Part shown: one piece after another, positions 25,832-34,124 of the stretch
How positions within the stretch are numbered: position 1 is the first letter of the stretch
How the letters are laid out: each line of letters starts with the position of its first letter
Assembly (NCBI RefSeq): GCF_001187505.1
Contig: NZ_CP012150.1
Location: 4,836,001 to 4,900,000, forward strand
Origin: Mycolicibacterium goodii
GTDB taxonomy: Bacteria > Actinomycetota > Actinomycetes > Mycobacteriales > Mycobacteriaceae
Length of the DNA: 64,000 nt
Direction of reading: 5' to 3'
Translations under genes and position numbers: made by a program
Notes under the pieces: generated by a model
What the model was told of the DNA's origin: nothing
The model's input: the letters and a program-made list of their open reading frames with translations, nothing else
The model's database searches: none

Positions 25832-28053
25832 GTCGTCACCCGCGGCTTCGACAGCTCGAGCTGCGGCCGGTGCCGGGGTGCCTCGGCGAGTTCCCACGCT
25901 CGCGCGAAACGCAGCAGGGCCCGTTCGGACAACGGTCGACCGACGACCTCCAGTCCCACCGGCAATCCGGTGTCGGTGAAGCCGGCCGGGATGCTGATCG
26001 CGGGCAGCGAAGTCTGTGAGGCGATGACGGTGTTGGTCGGGAAGTTCAGCGCCGTCCACCGTTTCGCGGTGAGGTCGGCGCGGGTCGGTGCAGGGACCTG
26101 GACGGTGGGGTAGACGAGGAAGTCGACGTCGGCCTCGGCCATCATTGCCAGCAGGGTGCGCCGCCATTCCTCCTGCCGCATGCGTTTGCGGTAGTAGTCC
26201 GGATCTTCCTCGGGATGCGTTGGACCGTCTGCGATATCGGCCATCAGGTCGGTGAGGGGGTGAAACTGTCCATGGTCGACGATGTCGCGGATCGATGTCG
26301 GTCCGGTGTGGGCACGCGATGCGAGGAAGGCGTCGAGGTCGGCCTTGGATTGGACGGTGTACAGCGAGGTGTCGGCCACCCAGGTCGCCAGGTCGCCCAG
26401 CACGACATCGTCGACCACACCTGTTCCGTGATGGCGCAGCCGGTCGACGGCCGAACGCACGACGCGGTTGGTGAGTTCCTGGTCGACGCCGACTCCGAAC
26501 GCATCGGACAGCACCCCGACCCGGAAGCCGGACAACGTGTCGGAGTCCACACCGTCGAGAGCCCCGCTGTAGTCACCCACCTCCGGACTGGACGCCGCAA
26601 CTGCGGTGTAGGAATCTGTGGGGTCGTAGCCGACGACGACATCGAGGACCGCGGCCAGGTCGGATACGTTGCGGGCCATGGGGCCTGGTGTGTCCTGGAA
26701 ATGTACGAGCGGCGAGAAACCGGTCCGGGAGATGAGCCCGGTGGTGACGCGCAGGCCGAAGAGGTTGGTGTTGGACGCCGGCAGTCGGATCGATCCTCCC
26801 GTGTCCTCGCCGATCCCGACCAGACAGAGGTTGGCGGTGACCGCCGCAGCGGTGCCCGCACTCGAGCCGCCGGTCTCGCGGTCGAGATCGTAGGGGTTCT
26901 TGGTGTGATCGGTACGCGACGAGAACGAGAACCATCCGGCGGCGAAATCGCACATGGAGGTCTTGCCGAGGATGATCGCCCCGGCCTTGCGCAGAAGATC
27001 GACCACGGTGGCGTCGGACTTCGGGATGTAGTCGGCGAAGACGGTCGATCCGAAGGCCGTGGGGATTCCCTTGGTTTCTCCCTGATCCTTGATGAGGACC
27101 GGCACGCCGTGCAGCGGGCCGGTGAGCGTGCCCGTCCGGGCGAACTCCTCGTCGATGGCACGCGCGTCGTCGAGCGCCGCCGGATTGACGGTCACCACCG
27201 AGTTGAGCTGGGGCCCGTCGGGGTTGTCGATGGAGTCCAGCGTGGCGATGCGATCCAGATACCAGGCGGTGAGTTCGGCGCTCGTGGTCGCACCGGATTC
27301 GATCAGCTGGTGAAAAGAGCTGATCGAAAGCTCTTCGTAGTTCACGTCATTCCCCCTACTCGTGGTGAAATCGGCGCCAAGTGCGCCGATGATCGCTTCT
27401 GCGGTGTGTTCGAGGTGCTTGGTGGTGGCATCGAGAAGTCCGTCGAGGTCGCGTGCCAGCATCAACTCGTACATGTGCTCGTGTTGACGGTCGGCTTCGG
27501 TGAAGTCGTGCATCGCCGAGGCGTAGATCGCCATGTACGGCTGGATGCGGTCCCAGATGTTGTGGATGAGTTCCAGGAGGTACCGGCTGTCGCCGCAGCT
27601 GTAGAACGTCTGGTGGAACTCGCGATTGAGCTCGCGCCAGGTGATCGCGCTGATTGCGGGGTCCGCCATGCGGTCGAGAACCGACCGCAGCAGTGCGACC
27701 GTGTCGGCGTCGAGCCGAGGCAGCGCCCACTCGGTCGCGAGCAGCTCCAGCCGCAGGCGAATCGTGAACAGCTCACGAATAGCGGTGGGCGACAACGTAC
27801 TTATCGTGACGGCGCGGCGGTCGTACTCGACCAGGCCCTCGAAACTCAGGCGCTTCAACGCCTCGCGTGTGGGCATCGTCGACACGCCGACCGCCTCGGC
27901 GAGGGAACGAATCGACACGCGTGTGCCCGGCATGATCCGGCCTTCGAGAATGTTGCGACGGATCCGCTGGTAGACGCCCTCGGCGAGAGTCGGTGCCGCT
28001 GCAGGTTCTTTGCTGTGTGATAACAGCTGCCGATCGGCACTCGATGTGATCAC
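25828..28053 (-). CDS. Fused GntR/FCD transcriptional regulator and amidase-signature enzyme
   Basis: One uninterrupted 741-codon frame. Residues 22-85 are a GntR winged helix (SIRSLAEAVGVSTMPTREAL), 90-225 an FCD ligand domain with His147 and the closing KHLEH, and 237-741 a complete amidase-signature enzyme with Lys322 (VLIKDQ), the GGSSAG serines (397/398) and nucleophile Ser421 (DTGGSIR). Each half has the length of a normal stand-alone protein, and the linker is only about 12 residues. At the junction an AGGGGGAA sequence precedes an in-frame GTG (27345), so the amidase could also be made separately. It heads a coupled operon with PxpA, NCS1 permease and formamidase. It may be a true fusion, a recent stop loss, or an assembly indel. 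Confidence 0.85.
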   Translation of the reverse strand: MITSSADRQLLSHSKEPAAAPTLAEGVYQRIRRNILEGRIMPGTRVSIRSLAEAVGVSTMPTREALKRLSFEGLVEYDRRAVTISTLSPTAIRELFTIRLRLELLATEWALPRLDADTVALLRSVLDRMADPAISAITWRELNREFHQTFYSCGDSRYLLELIHNIWDRIQPYMAIYASAMHDFTEADRQHEHMYELMLARDLDGLLDATTKHLEHTAEAIIGALGADFTTSRGNDVNYEELSISSFHQLIESGATTSAELTAWYLDRIATLDSIDNPDGPQLNSVVTVNPAALDDARAIDEEFARTGTLTGPLHGVPVLIKDQGETKGIPTAFGSTVFADYIPKSDATVVDLLRKAGAIILGKTSMCDFAAGWFSFSSRTDHTKNPYDLDRETGGSSAGTAAAVTANLCLVGIGEDTGGSIRLPASNTNLFGLRVTTGLISRTGFSPLVHFQDTPGPMARNVSDLAAVLDVVVGYDPTDSYTAVAASSPEVGDYSGALDGVDSDTLSGFRVGVLSDAFGVGVDQELTNRVVRSAVDRLRHHGTGVVDDVVLGDLATWVADTSLYTVQSKADLDAFLASRAHTGPTSIRDIVDHGQFHPLTDLMADIADGPTHPEEDPDYYRKRMRQEEWRRTLLAMMAEADVDFLVYPTVQVPAPTRADLTAKRWTALNFPTNTVIASQTSLPAISIPAGFTDTGLPVGLEVVGRPLSERALLRFARAWELAEAPRHRPQLELSKPRVTT

Positions 28054-28054
28054 A
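28045..28054. promoter_or_regulatory. TGTGATCACA palindrome at the GntR-amidase start
   Basis: A perfect 10-bp palindrome covers the GTG start codon (28051-28053). A second inverted repeat, GCTGT/ACAGC (28012-28027), lies just inside the gene and contains a GTGATA half. FCD-type GntR proteins bind short palindromes of this kind, so autoregulation is plausible. Confidence 0.4.
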
Positions 28055-28134
28055 CAAAGATCGTGAGCGGTGTCGATGACCGACGTGTTGAGGCCGAGTT
28101 TCGGGCTTGTGACGACCGGCGCCGGATCGGGAAG

Positions 28135-29289
28135 TCAGTGTTTCGAACCTGTTTCACCCACCGGAGCGTCGATCGCCAGCAGCAGGCGCAAAGCGCCTGC
28201 GTCTCGGGGGACGGTCGGATCGAGCCCGGTGGTGCTGCTCACCCGGCTCAGCCGGTTGATGACCGTGTTGCGGTGGCAGTAGAGCCGTCGTGCGGTCTCG
28301 GCGACCGAGCCCGTGTCGAGATAGATGCGCAGGGTATCTGCGAGGAGCTTCTGATCCCGCGTCGTGAGCGCCCGCAGCGGCATCATGGTCTGCCTGGCGA
28401 AGGCGTTTCCGATGGCACCGAGCCGTCGCGCAGCGATCTTGTCCCAGTGCAGTGGGAGGGTGGCCGCGTGCCCGGGCTCGGCCCAAGCGGACAGTTCACG
28501 TGCCAGATGCCACATACCGGCGATCTCGGACAGCCCGTTCGCGAGGGCAGAAACACCGACCGGAACGCTGAGCAACCGCTGTTCGGCCTCGCGGCTCAGT
28601 GCGTCTGCGGTGAGGATGGCGAACTCGACACCATCAAGACGCAGCACCGCCGATTGCGGAGCACAGCTGCGTGTCCACCGGGCGACCTCATCGGGGTGCT
28701 GATCGCTCGCGACGACCACGATGAACTCACCGTCCGCGGGAAGCCCGAGCGCGGCTGCGGCCTGAAGGTGCAGTTGTGGGTCGCGGGACTGCACGCTGAG
28801 CAGTTGGCGGAGCAGGAAGGTCCGTTCGAGCTCGAGTTCGGCATTCACCCGCGCGATCTCGTCGAGGTAGCCGGCCTGCACATTGGTGGTGTGTCGCTCG
28901 ACGGCGCTCCAGATCCACACCACGGAGTCCGAGATCGAGGACGCACCGCCCGGGGCGTGTGCCGACAGGGCTTCCCAGATGAACGGGAAGTCCATTCGCA
29001 CGGCTCGCAGGAGCGATTCGAGGGGTACCTGCTGGCGGGCGCGGCGGCGGCCGATGCTCTCGGAGTAGTCCTGCAGCTCTGCCAGCCTGTCGTTGCCCTG
29101 GATCATCTCGAACAGCAGCCGCAACGTCGTGCGTGCGGTCTGGTGAAGATCATCGTCGCTGACCACCGAGTCGGCGTAGCCGGTGAGCGTCCGGACCTGG
29201 CGGACATAGGCCGCGGCGATCGTTTCCAGCTCGGCGAGGCACGCGGTCACGCCGGGAGGTCTCCGGTTCGCCCCGTTGTGCACTTGCAC
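28135..29289 (-). CDS. PucR family transcriptional regulator
   Basis: A 384-residue regulator. The C-terminal helix-turn-helix block (residues about 310-375) reads RTLRIYLDTGSVAETARRLYCHRNTVINRLSRVS-like, the PucR C-terminal signature, preceded by a GGDEF-like sensory region and an N-terminal helical domain. PucR controls purine/ureide use in Bacillus and related amine/amide pathways in actinobacteria. It lies 81 bp upstream of the GntR-amidase operon on the same strand and diverges from the MHS transporter, so it probably activates nitrogen-source genes here. GTG 29289 or GTG 29283 may be the start. Confidence 0.87.
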   Translation of the reverse strand: MQVHNGANRRPPGVTACLAELETIAAAYVRQVRTLTGYADSVVSDDDLHQTARTTLRLLFEMIQGNDRLAELQDYSESIGRRRARQQVPLESLLRAVRMDFPFIWEALSAHAPGGASSISDSVVWIWSAVERHTTNVQAGYLDEIARVNAELELERTFLLRQLLSVQSRDPQLHLQAAAALGLPADGEFIVVVASDQHPDEVARWTRSCAPQSAVLRLDGVEFAILTADALSREAEQRLLSVPVGVSALANGLSEIAGMWHLARELSAWAEPGHAATLPLHWDKIAARRLGAIGNAFARQTMMPLRALTTRDQKLLADTLRIYLDTGSVAETARRLYCHRNTVINRLSRVSSTTGLDPTVPRDAGALRLLLAIDAPVGETGSKH

Positions 29290-29356
29290 ACTCTAGCGGC
29301 GGATTTCTGACAGCGTTGCGATTGTCAGTTGAGGTTTGCGCTCACAGACTTGCGGT

Positions 29357-30682
29357 ATGAACTCGGGCCCGGTCACCGGTCACGCCGTGGAACTCTCAAG
29401 CCGTGACGCCAGGCGCATCGCCTTGGCGGCCTTCGTCGGCACGGCGCTGGAGTGGTACGACTACTTCCTGTTCGGCACAGCAGCCGCGTTGGTGTTCAAC
29501 AGGCTGTTCTTCACGGATCTCAACCCGGCCGCGGCGACGCTGGCGTCGTTCGCCACCTTCGGTGTCGGGTTCGCCGCCCGGCCCATCGGAGCGGTGATCT
29601 TCGGCTACATCGGCGATCGGTACGGCCGTCGTCCGGCGCTGCTGGCCACCATCATCATGATCGGTTGTGCGACGGGCCTGGTCGGCGTGCTTCCCGACTA
29701 TGCGGCCATCGGGATCGCCGCGCCCGCGATGCTCGCCGTCTTGCGTCTGGTGCAGGGCCTCGCGGTCGGCGGTGAGTGGGGTGGGGCCACCACCATGGCC
29801 ATCGAACACTCGCCGACTGCCCAGCGGGGGCGGTTCGCCGCGCTGGTCCAGATCGGTTCGCCCGTCGGCACTCTCGTCTCGTCCGGAGCGTTCGCGCTGG
29901 TGCTGATGCTGCCGGCGGAGTCGTTCGACTCGTGGGGATGGCGGCTACCGTTCCTCGCCGCGTTCCCCCTGCTCGGGATCGCCCTGTGGATCCGGCTGAC
30001 CATGGAGGAATCACCGGTGTTCAAGCGGCTTGCCGCGCTTGAAGCCGAGGCGGAGGTGCCCGTATTGCAATTGCTGCGCAGTGCAGGCCGTCGGCTCCTG
30101 GTCGCCGTCGCCGCAGCGTTGCTCGGCGTGGGCGGCTTCTACATCATGACGACCTTTGTGGTGAGCTACGGCAGCAACGTGCTGGCGGTCGACCGTCAGG
30201 TCATGGTCAACGCGACGTTGGCGGCCGCGGTGCTGCAGATCTTCGTGACGATCCTGGCCGGTCGGCTGTCGGAGCGATTCGGGCCCGGTCGGATGACGGT
30301 GGTGGGCGCGGTGACGACCGCGCTGGCGGCGTTTCCGTTGTTCTGGTTGATCGACACGCGAAACGCCTGGGCCATCACCGCCGCGGTCGCCGTCGGTATC
30401 GCGCTCATCACGCTTTCGTACGGCGTGACGGGAGCCCTGCTGGCCGAGCTGTTCCCGCCCGCCTTGCGGTACAGCGGTGTCTCGCTGGGCTACAACCTCG
30501 CCGGGGCGCTGAGCGGTTTCCTGCCGTTGATCGCCACGGCACTGCTCTCGGTTGGCCGCGGCGCGTCGTGGCCGGCGGTGCTGGTGCTCATCGGCATCTG
30601 CGTCATCACGGCGGTCGGAGGGCTCGCCGGGGAACGTATGCGGCTGCGCCACGACCTGGCCGACCGGCCTGCGACGCAGTGA
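29357..30682 (+). CDS. MFS transporter, MHS family
   Basis: A 441-residue protein with 12 predicted membrane helices. ALEWYDYFLFGTAAALVF in helix 1, ARPIGAVIFGYIGDRYGRRPAL in the first cytoplasmic loop and GLAVGGEWGGATTMAIEHSP in helix 4-5 are MHS signatures. It should import a small organic acid with protons. It is followed after 63 bp by the M20 deacylase, so the imported compound may be an N-acyl or amide substrate. It diverges from pucR, which may control it. ATG 29357 is preferred to an upstream in-frame start because it fits the family N-terminus. Confidence 0.88.
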   Translation: MNSGPVTGHAVELSSRDARRIALAAFVGTALEWYDYFLFGTAAALVFNRLFFTDLNPAAATLASFATFGVGFAARPIGAVIFGYIGDRYGRRPALLATIIMIGCATGLVGVLPDYAAIGIAAPAMLAVLRLVQGLAVGGEWGGATTMAIEHSPTAQRGRFAALVQIGSPVGTLVSSGAFALVLMLPAESFDSWGWRLPFLAAFPLLGIALWIRLTMEESPVFKRLAALEAEAEVPVLQLLRSAGRRLLVAVAAALLGVGGFYIMTTFVVSYGSNVLAVDRQVMVNATLAAAVLQIFVTILAGRLSERFGPGRMTVVGAVTTALAAFPLFWLIDTRNAWAITAAVAVGIALITLSYGVTGALLAELFPPALRYSGVSLGYNLAGALSGFLPLIATALLSVGRGASWPAVLVLIGICVITAVGGLAGERMRLRHDLADRPATQ

Positions 30683-30745
30683 AATCACCCCCACCGCAAG
30701 AGCATTTGACCGAACAACGTATCGGATTGATGGACGGATGATCCC

Positions 30746-32065
30746 ATGACCTCGATGAACACGACAGTTGCCCCGCTCACTCCAGACCAGCGCGACCGCA
30801 TCCTCGCGGCAGTCGACGCGCAGTTCGACCGGCAGATCCAGTTCACACAGGAGCTGATTCGTCATCCGTCACTGCGCGGGAAGGAAGCCTCAGCGCAGGA
30901 TCTGCTCTACGGTGCCATTTCCGGACGGGGCCTGGAGATGGACCGGTGGGAACTCGATCCGCAGGAACTGGCGACGCATCCCGGTGCCGGGAAAGTCGAG
31001 ATCTCCTACACGGGCGTCGACAACGTCGTCGGCACCTACCGCCCCAGGAGCGAACTCGGCCGCTCCCTGATCCTCAACGGCCACATCGACGTCGTCCCCG
31101 AGGGCCCGGGAAGTCAGTGGCAGCGCTCGCCCTGGGACGCGGCGATCGTCGACGGCTGGCTGTACGGACGCGGTAGCGGAGACATGAAGGCCGGACTGGC
31201 GGCCAATCTGTTCGCGTTCGACGCGCTAATTGCCGCGGGACTGGCGCCACTCGGGCGTATCCACTTCGAATCCGTCGTGGAGGAGGAGTGCACGGGCAAC
31301 GGTTCGCTGTCGGCGTTGATGCGCGGCTACACCGCCGACGCGGTCCTGATTCCCGAACCGGAGGAGGACATGTTGGTCCGCGCCAACGTCGGAACCATCT
31401 GGTTCCGGGTCAGGGTGGCGGGCCATCCCTCTCATCCGCGGGAGATGAGCTCCGGTTTCAACGCCATCGACGCCGCGTATTTCGTGGTCGGCAGACTGCG
31501 CGAGCTCGAAGAGCGGTGGAACGCCGACAAGGGCAGGTACCGCTATTTCGAGGATCTCGAGCACCCCATCAACCTCAACGTCGGCAAGATCAGAGGCGGC
31601 GACTGGAACTCCAGCGTGCCCGCCTGGTGCGAACTCGACCTGAGAATCGCCTTCTACCCCGGCATCACCGCTGACGAAGCGTGGTCGGAGATCACTGCCG
31701 CACTTGCCGCCATCGAACACGACGGCAGCGGTCACCCGATCTCAGCGGAGGCCACCGCCACCGGGTTCTACGCGGAAGGATATGTCCTGGAGGCCGATTC
31801 GGACGCCGAGCGGGTTCTGGCGCAGGGGCATTCCGATGCCTTCGGCGGGGCCGAGTTGCAGAGCTTCACCACACCCGGCTACCTGGATGGACGTGTGTTC
31901 GTCCAATACGGCGACATTCCGGCACTGGTGTACGGCCCGATCTCGAAGGACATCCACGGCTTCGATGAACGCGTCGACATCGAGTCCGTCCGGCGCATCA
32001 CCAAATCCATCGCGCTGTTCGTCGCGCGATGGTGCGGTGTGGAGGAATCGACGGGACGACACTGA
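30746..32065 (+). CDS. M20 family metallo-deacylase (ArgE/DapE type)
   Basis: A 439-residue M20 peptidase/deacylase. Zinc ligands are visible as His in LNGHIDVVP, Asp in RGSGDMKAG, Glu pair in VVEEECTGNG and His near the C-terminus in KDIHGFDERVD. A dimerisation lid spans the middle (VAGHPSHPREMSSGFNAID). Such enzymes remove acyl or carbamoyl groups from amino acids or similar amides. It lies between the MHS transporter and the IclR gene in the same direction, so transporter and deacylase could form an uptake-hydrolysis pair. Confidence 0.88.
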   Translation: MTSMNTTVAPLTPDQRDRILAAVDAQFDRQIQFTQELIRHPSLRGKEASAQDLLYGAISGRGLEMDRWELDPQELATHPGAGKVEISYTGVDNVVGTYRPRSELGRSLILNGHIDVVPEGPGSQWQRSPWDAAIVDGWLYGRGSGDMKAGLAANLFAFDALIAAGLAPLGRIHFESVVEEECTGNGSLSALMRGYTADAVLIPEPEEDMLVRANVGTIWFRVRVAGHPSHPREMSSGFNAIDAAYFVVGRLRELEERWNADKGRYRYFEDLEHPINLNVGKIRGGDWNSSVPAWCELDLRIAFYPGITADEAWSEITAALAAIEHDGSGHPISAEATATGFYAEGYVLEADSDAERVLAQGHSDAFGGAELQSFTTPGYLDGRVFVQYGDIPALVYGPISKDIHGFDERVDIESVRRITKSIALFVARWCGVEESTGRH

Positions 32066-32076
32066 CGCCCATCAGT

Positions 32077-32106
32077 TACGTAGCAAGCTACGTATTTAAG
32101 TAGCAT
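32077..32106 (+). promoter_or_regulatory. TACGTA palindrome over the IclR promoter
   Basis: TACGTAGCAAGCTACGTA (32077-32094) is a perfect inverted repeat with a two-base centre. TAGCAT (32101-32106) is a probable -10 box, so the palindrome covers the -35 area, a position for repression. The TACGTA half-site recurs in the divergent promoter at 39.4-39.5 kb. Confidence 0.6.
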
Positions 32107-32122
32107 ATGGTTCAATGGGGTC

Positions 32123-32881
32123 ATGGACCCCGAACGTGCGGCACAGCTCGAAACCGCGGCCCCAGTACGCAAACGGCACCGGATGGTCGATCGCGTCGCG
32201 GGGATCCTCGAACTCGCCGCGCGCAACCATGACGGGCTCACCCTGACCGAACTCGCGCGGCTTCTGGACGCCCCGTTGAGTTCTCTGCAGGGCCTCGTCA
32301 ACGGTCTGGTCGCCGCGGGTTACCTCGACGAACATGACCGTCGCTACCGACTCGGTGGTGCGCCGTACCTGTTGAATCTCATGGCGGGCCGGCATCTGGT
32401 GACACAGGTCGGTCATCGGGAGCTCGAGACGGTGCACGCCGACGCCGGTCTGACGACCCTGCTTTCCGTCGTGGTGGGGCAGGGCGTCTTCTATGTCGAC
32501 AGTTGCTCCTCGACACCGCGTTACGACTACCTGGCCAAGAACCTTGTACGCCGGTCGCTGATCCGCACGTCGAGCGGATGGGTTCTGTTGGCGGGTTTCG
32601 CGCGCCGGGATCTGTGGAGTTACCTGAGTTCGCTTCCCGCCGAGGACGACGCCAACCGCGAACGGTTCCTGAACGAACTCGAAACCATTCAGGAGACCGG
32701 AGTTTGTGCGGCGCCGCATATCTCGGAAGTCGCCGACGGTGTTGCCGTGGCGGTGCGCGAAGAAGGTCGCACCGTCGCGGCCGTCAGCGTGGTCGGGCCG
32801 CACGAGGAAATCAGAAGCCGCAGGGACGAACTGGTCGATCTCCTGACCTCGCATCGCCGACGTTGGGAGCAGGCCGGCTAG
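32123..32881 (+). CDS. IclR family transcriptional regulator
   Basis: A 252-residue IclR protein. The winged helix (residues 20-80) contains LTLTELARLLDAPLSSLQGLVNGLVAAGYL, and the effector domain includes YDYLAKNLVRRSLIRTSSGWVLLAGF. It lies next to the catabolic genes that converge on it, and a TACGTA palindrome covers its own promoter. Matching palindromes sit upstream of the -35 boxes of both divergent catabolic arms, the position used when IclR proteins activate. Ten base pairs separate its stop from the converging SDR stop. Confidence 0.9.
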   Translation: MDPERAAQLETAAPVRKRHRMVDRVAGILELAARNHDGLTLTELARLLDAPLSSLQGLVNGLVAAGYLDEHDRRYRLGGAPYLLNLMAGRHLVTQVGHRELETVHADAGLTTLLSVVVGQGVFYVDSCSSTPRYDYLAKNLVRRSLIRTSSGWVLLAGFARRDLWSYLSSLPAEDDANRERFLNELETIQETGVCAAPHISEVADGVAVAVREEGRTVAAVSVVGPHEEIRSRRDELVDLLTSHRRRWEQAG

Positions 32882-32890
32882 GTCTGCGAC

Positions 32891-33667
32891 TCACAGTGCA
32901 CGACCGCGCCAGGCCATACCTCCGTCCAACGTGACCACGGTGCCGCTGGTGTAGCTGCTTCGACGCGATGCCAGGAAGGCGATGGTGTCGGCCACCTCGT
33001 CCGCGGTCGCCATGCGGTGTGCGGGGTAGTGCTCGACGAACTCCGGCCACCGGTGGGTGTCGCCCAACTCCGTGCGGGCCCGGGTGTGCAGGGCATCGAG
33101 CAGCCGCTGGGTCTGGACCGGTCCCGGATTGACGGCGACGACGCGTACACCGTGATCCAACGAGTACGCGCCGACCGCACGGGTGAAGGTCATCAACGCC
33201 GAATTGGCCATGGAACCGGCCAGGTATCCGGCGTCGGGACGCTCACCGGACAAGCCGACCACGTTGACGATCACCCCCGATCCGCGGGTTCGCATCACCT
33301 TCAGCGCCACCTGGCTCAGCTCGAGATAGCCCCACACCTTGAGATCCCAGGCGCGCTGCCAGGCCGCGAGATCGGCGTCGTCCAACGAGCCCTGCGGTAT
33401 CGCACCGGCATTGTTGATCAGGATGTCGACATCGGCGAGTGTCTCGGTCAGTTCGGCCCGGTCGGCCGGCGAGGCCAGATCGAGTGCGTGACAAATCACC
33501 TCGGCGTCGATGCCGGCGCGCAGCTGTTCGAGTGCGTCCTTGTCGCGGCCCACCAGGTGAATCCGGCCCACCCCTTCGGCGGCGAAGGCCTGCGCGGTCG
33601 CCGCGCCGATACCACGCGAGCCGCCGGTGATGAGAACCGTGTCGGACGCGGCGAAGTGCAGTTCCAT
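32891..33667 (-). CDS. SDR family protein lacking the catalytic lysine
   Basis: A 258-residue SDR with a normal nucleotide site (TGGSRGIG, residues 14-21) and NNAG (85-88). The active-site helix reads YLAGS: Tyr148 is present but the Lys expected at 152 is Ser. The C-terminal LDGGMAWRG is standard. Without Lys the usual proton relay is broken, so it may bind a ligand, serve as a partner, or use another residue. It is the last gene of the long minus-strand catabolic operon, 26 bp after the cupin gene. Confidence 0.83.
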   Translation of the reverse strand: MELHFAASDTVLITGGSRGIGAATAQAFAAEGVGRIHLVGRDKDALEQLRAGIDAEVICHALDLASPADRAELTETLADVDILINNAGAIPQGSLDDADLAAWQRAWDLKVWGYLELSQVALKVMRTRGSGVIVNVVGLSGERPDAGYLAGSMANSALMTFTRAVGAYSLDHGVRVVAVNPGPVQTQRLLDALHTRARTELGDTHRWPEFVEHYPAHRMATADEVADTIAFLASRRSSYTSGTVVTLDGGMAWRGRAL

Positions 33668-33693
33668 ACCAGTGTCCCTGTCTCGGCGCCGGT

Positions 33694-34113
33694 TCAGGCC
33701 AGCGGCGATTCGACGGCGACGGTCCGCGGCTTGGGCGGCATGAAGATCTCGACGAACTCCAGATCCTCGGAGGTGCCGGTTTCGTTGTGGCGGTAGCCAC
33801 CCGGGATGAAGCAGACGCTGCCCTGCTCGATGCGCCTGGACTCACCGTTCTCGAACTGCAGCTCCAGCCAGCCCTTGGTGATGAACAGCCACTGGAAGAC
33901 GCAGTCGTGATAGTGCCAACCGGTCGGATTGCTCATACCGGCACGGACCTTCGTCACCTGGGTGCTGATCAGGCCGTTGCTCGCATCGGCGATGCCGAGG
34001 TCGAAGTACTGCAGAAAGGTGCGACGGCCGGGGATCTCCGGGGCGTCGTCCAACGCAATCACCTTGGGCTGCATGGAATCAGGAATCTCGCGGATGTGGG
34101 TGGTTTCGGTCAT
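33694..34113 (-). CDS. Single-domain cupin protein
   Basis: A 139-residue cupin. GWHYHDCVFQWLFITKGWLELQFENGE (residues about 72-98) gives the first metal motif (HxH...E-like), and IPGGYRHNETG the second (H). Small cupins of this kind are isomerases, decarboxylases or metal-dependent oxygenases, or simple ligand binders. ATG 34113 has AAAGGAT upstream. It lies 11 bp after the acyl-CoA dehydrogenase gene, so it belongs to the same operon. Confidence 0.83.
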   Translation of the reverse strand: MTETTHIREIPDSMQPKVIALDDAPEIPGRRTFLQYFDLGIADASNGLISTQVTKVRAGMSNPTGWHYHDCVFQWLFITKGWLELQFENGESRRIEQGSVCFIPGGYRHNETGTSEDLEFVEIFMPPKPRTVAVESPLA

Positions 34114-34124
34114 TGTCGATCCTT

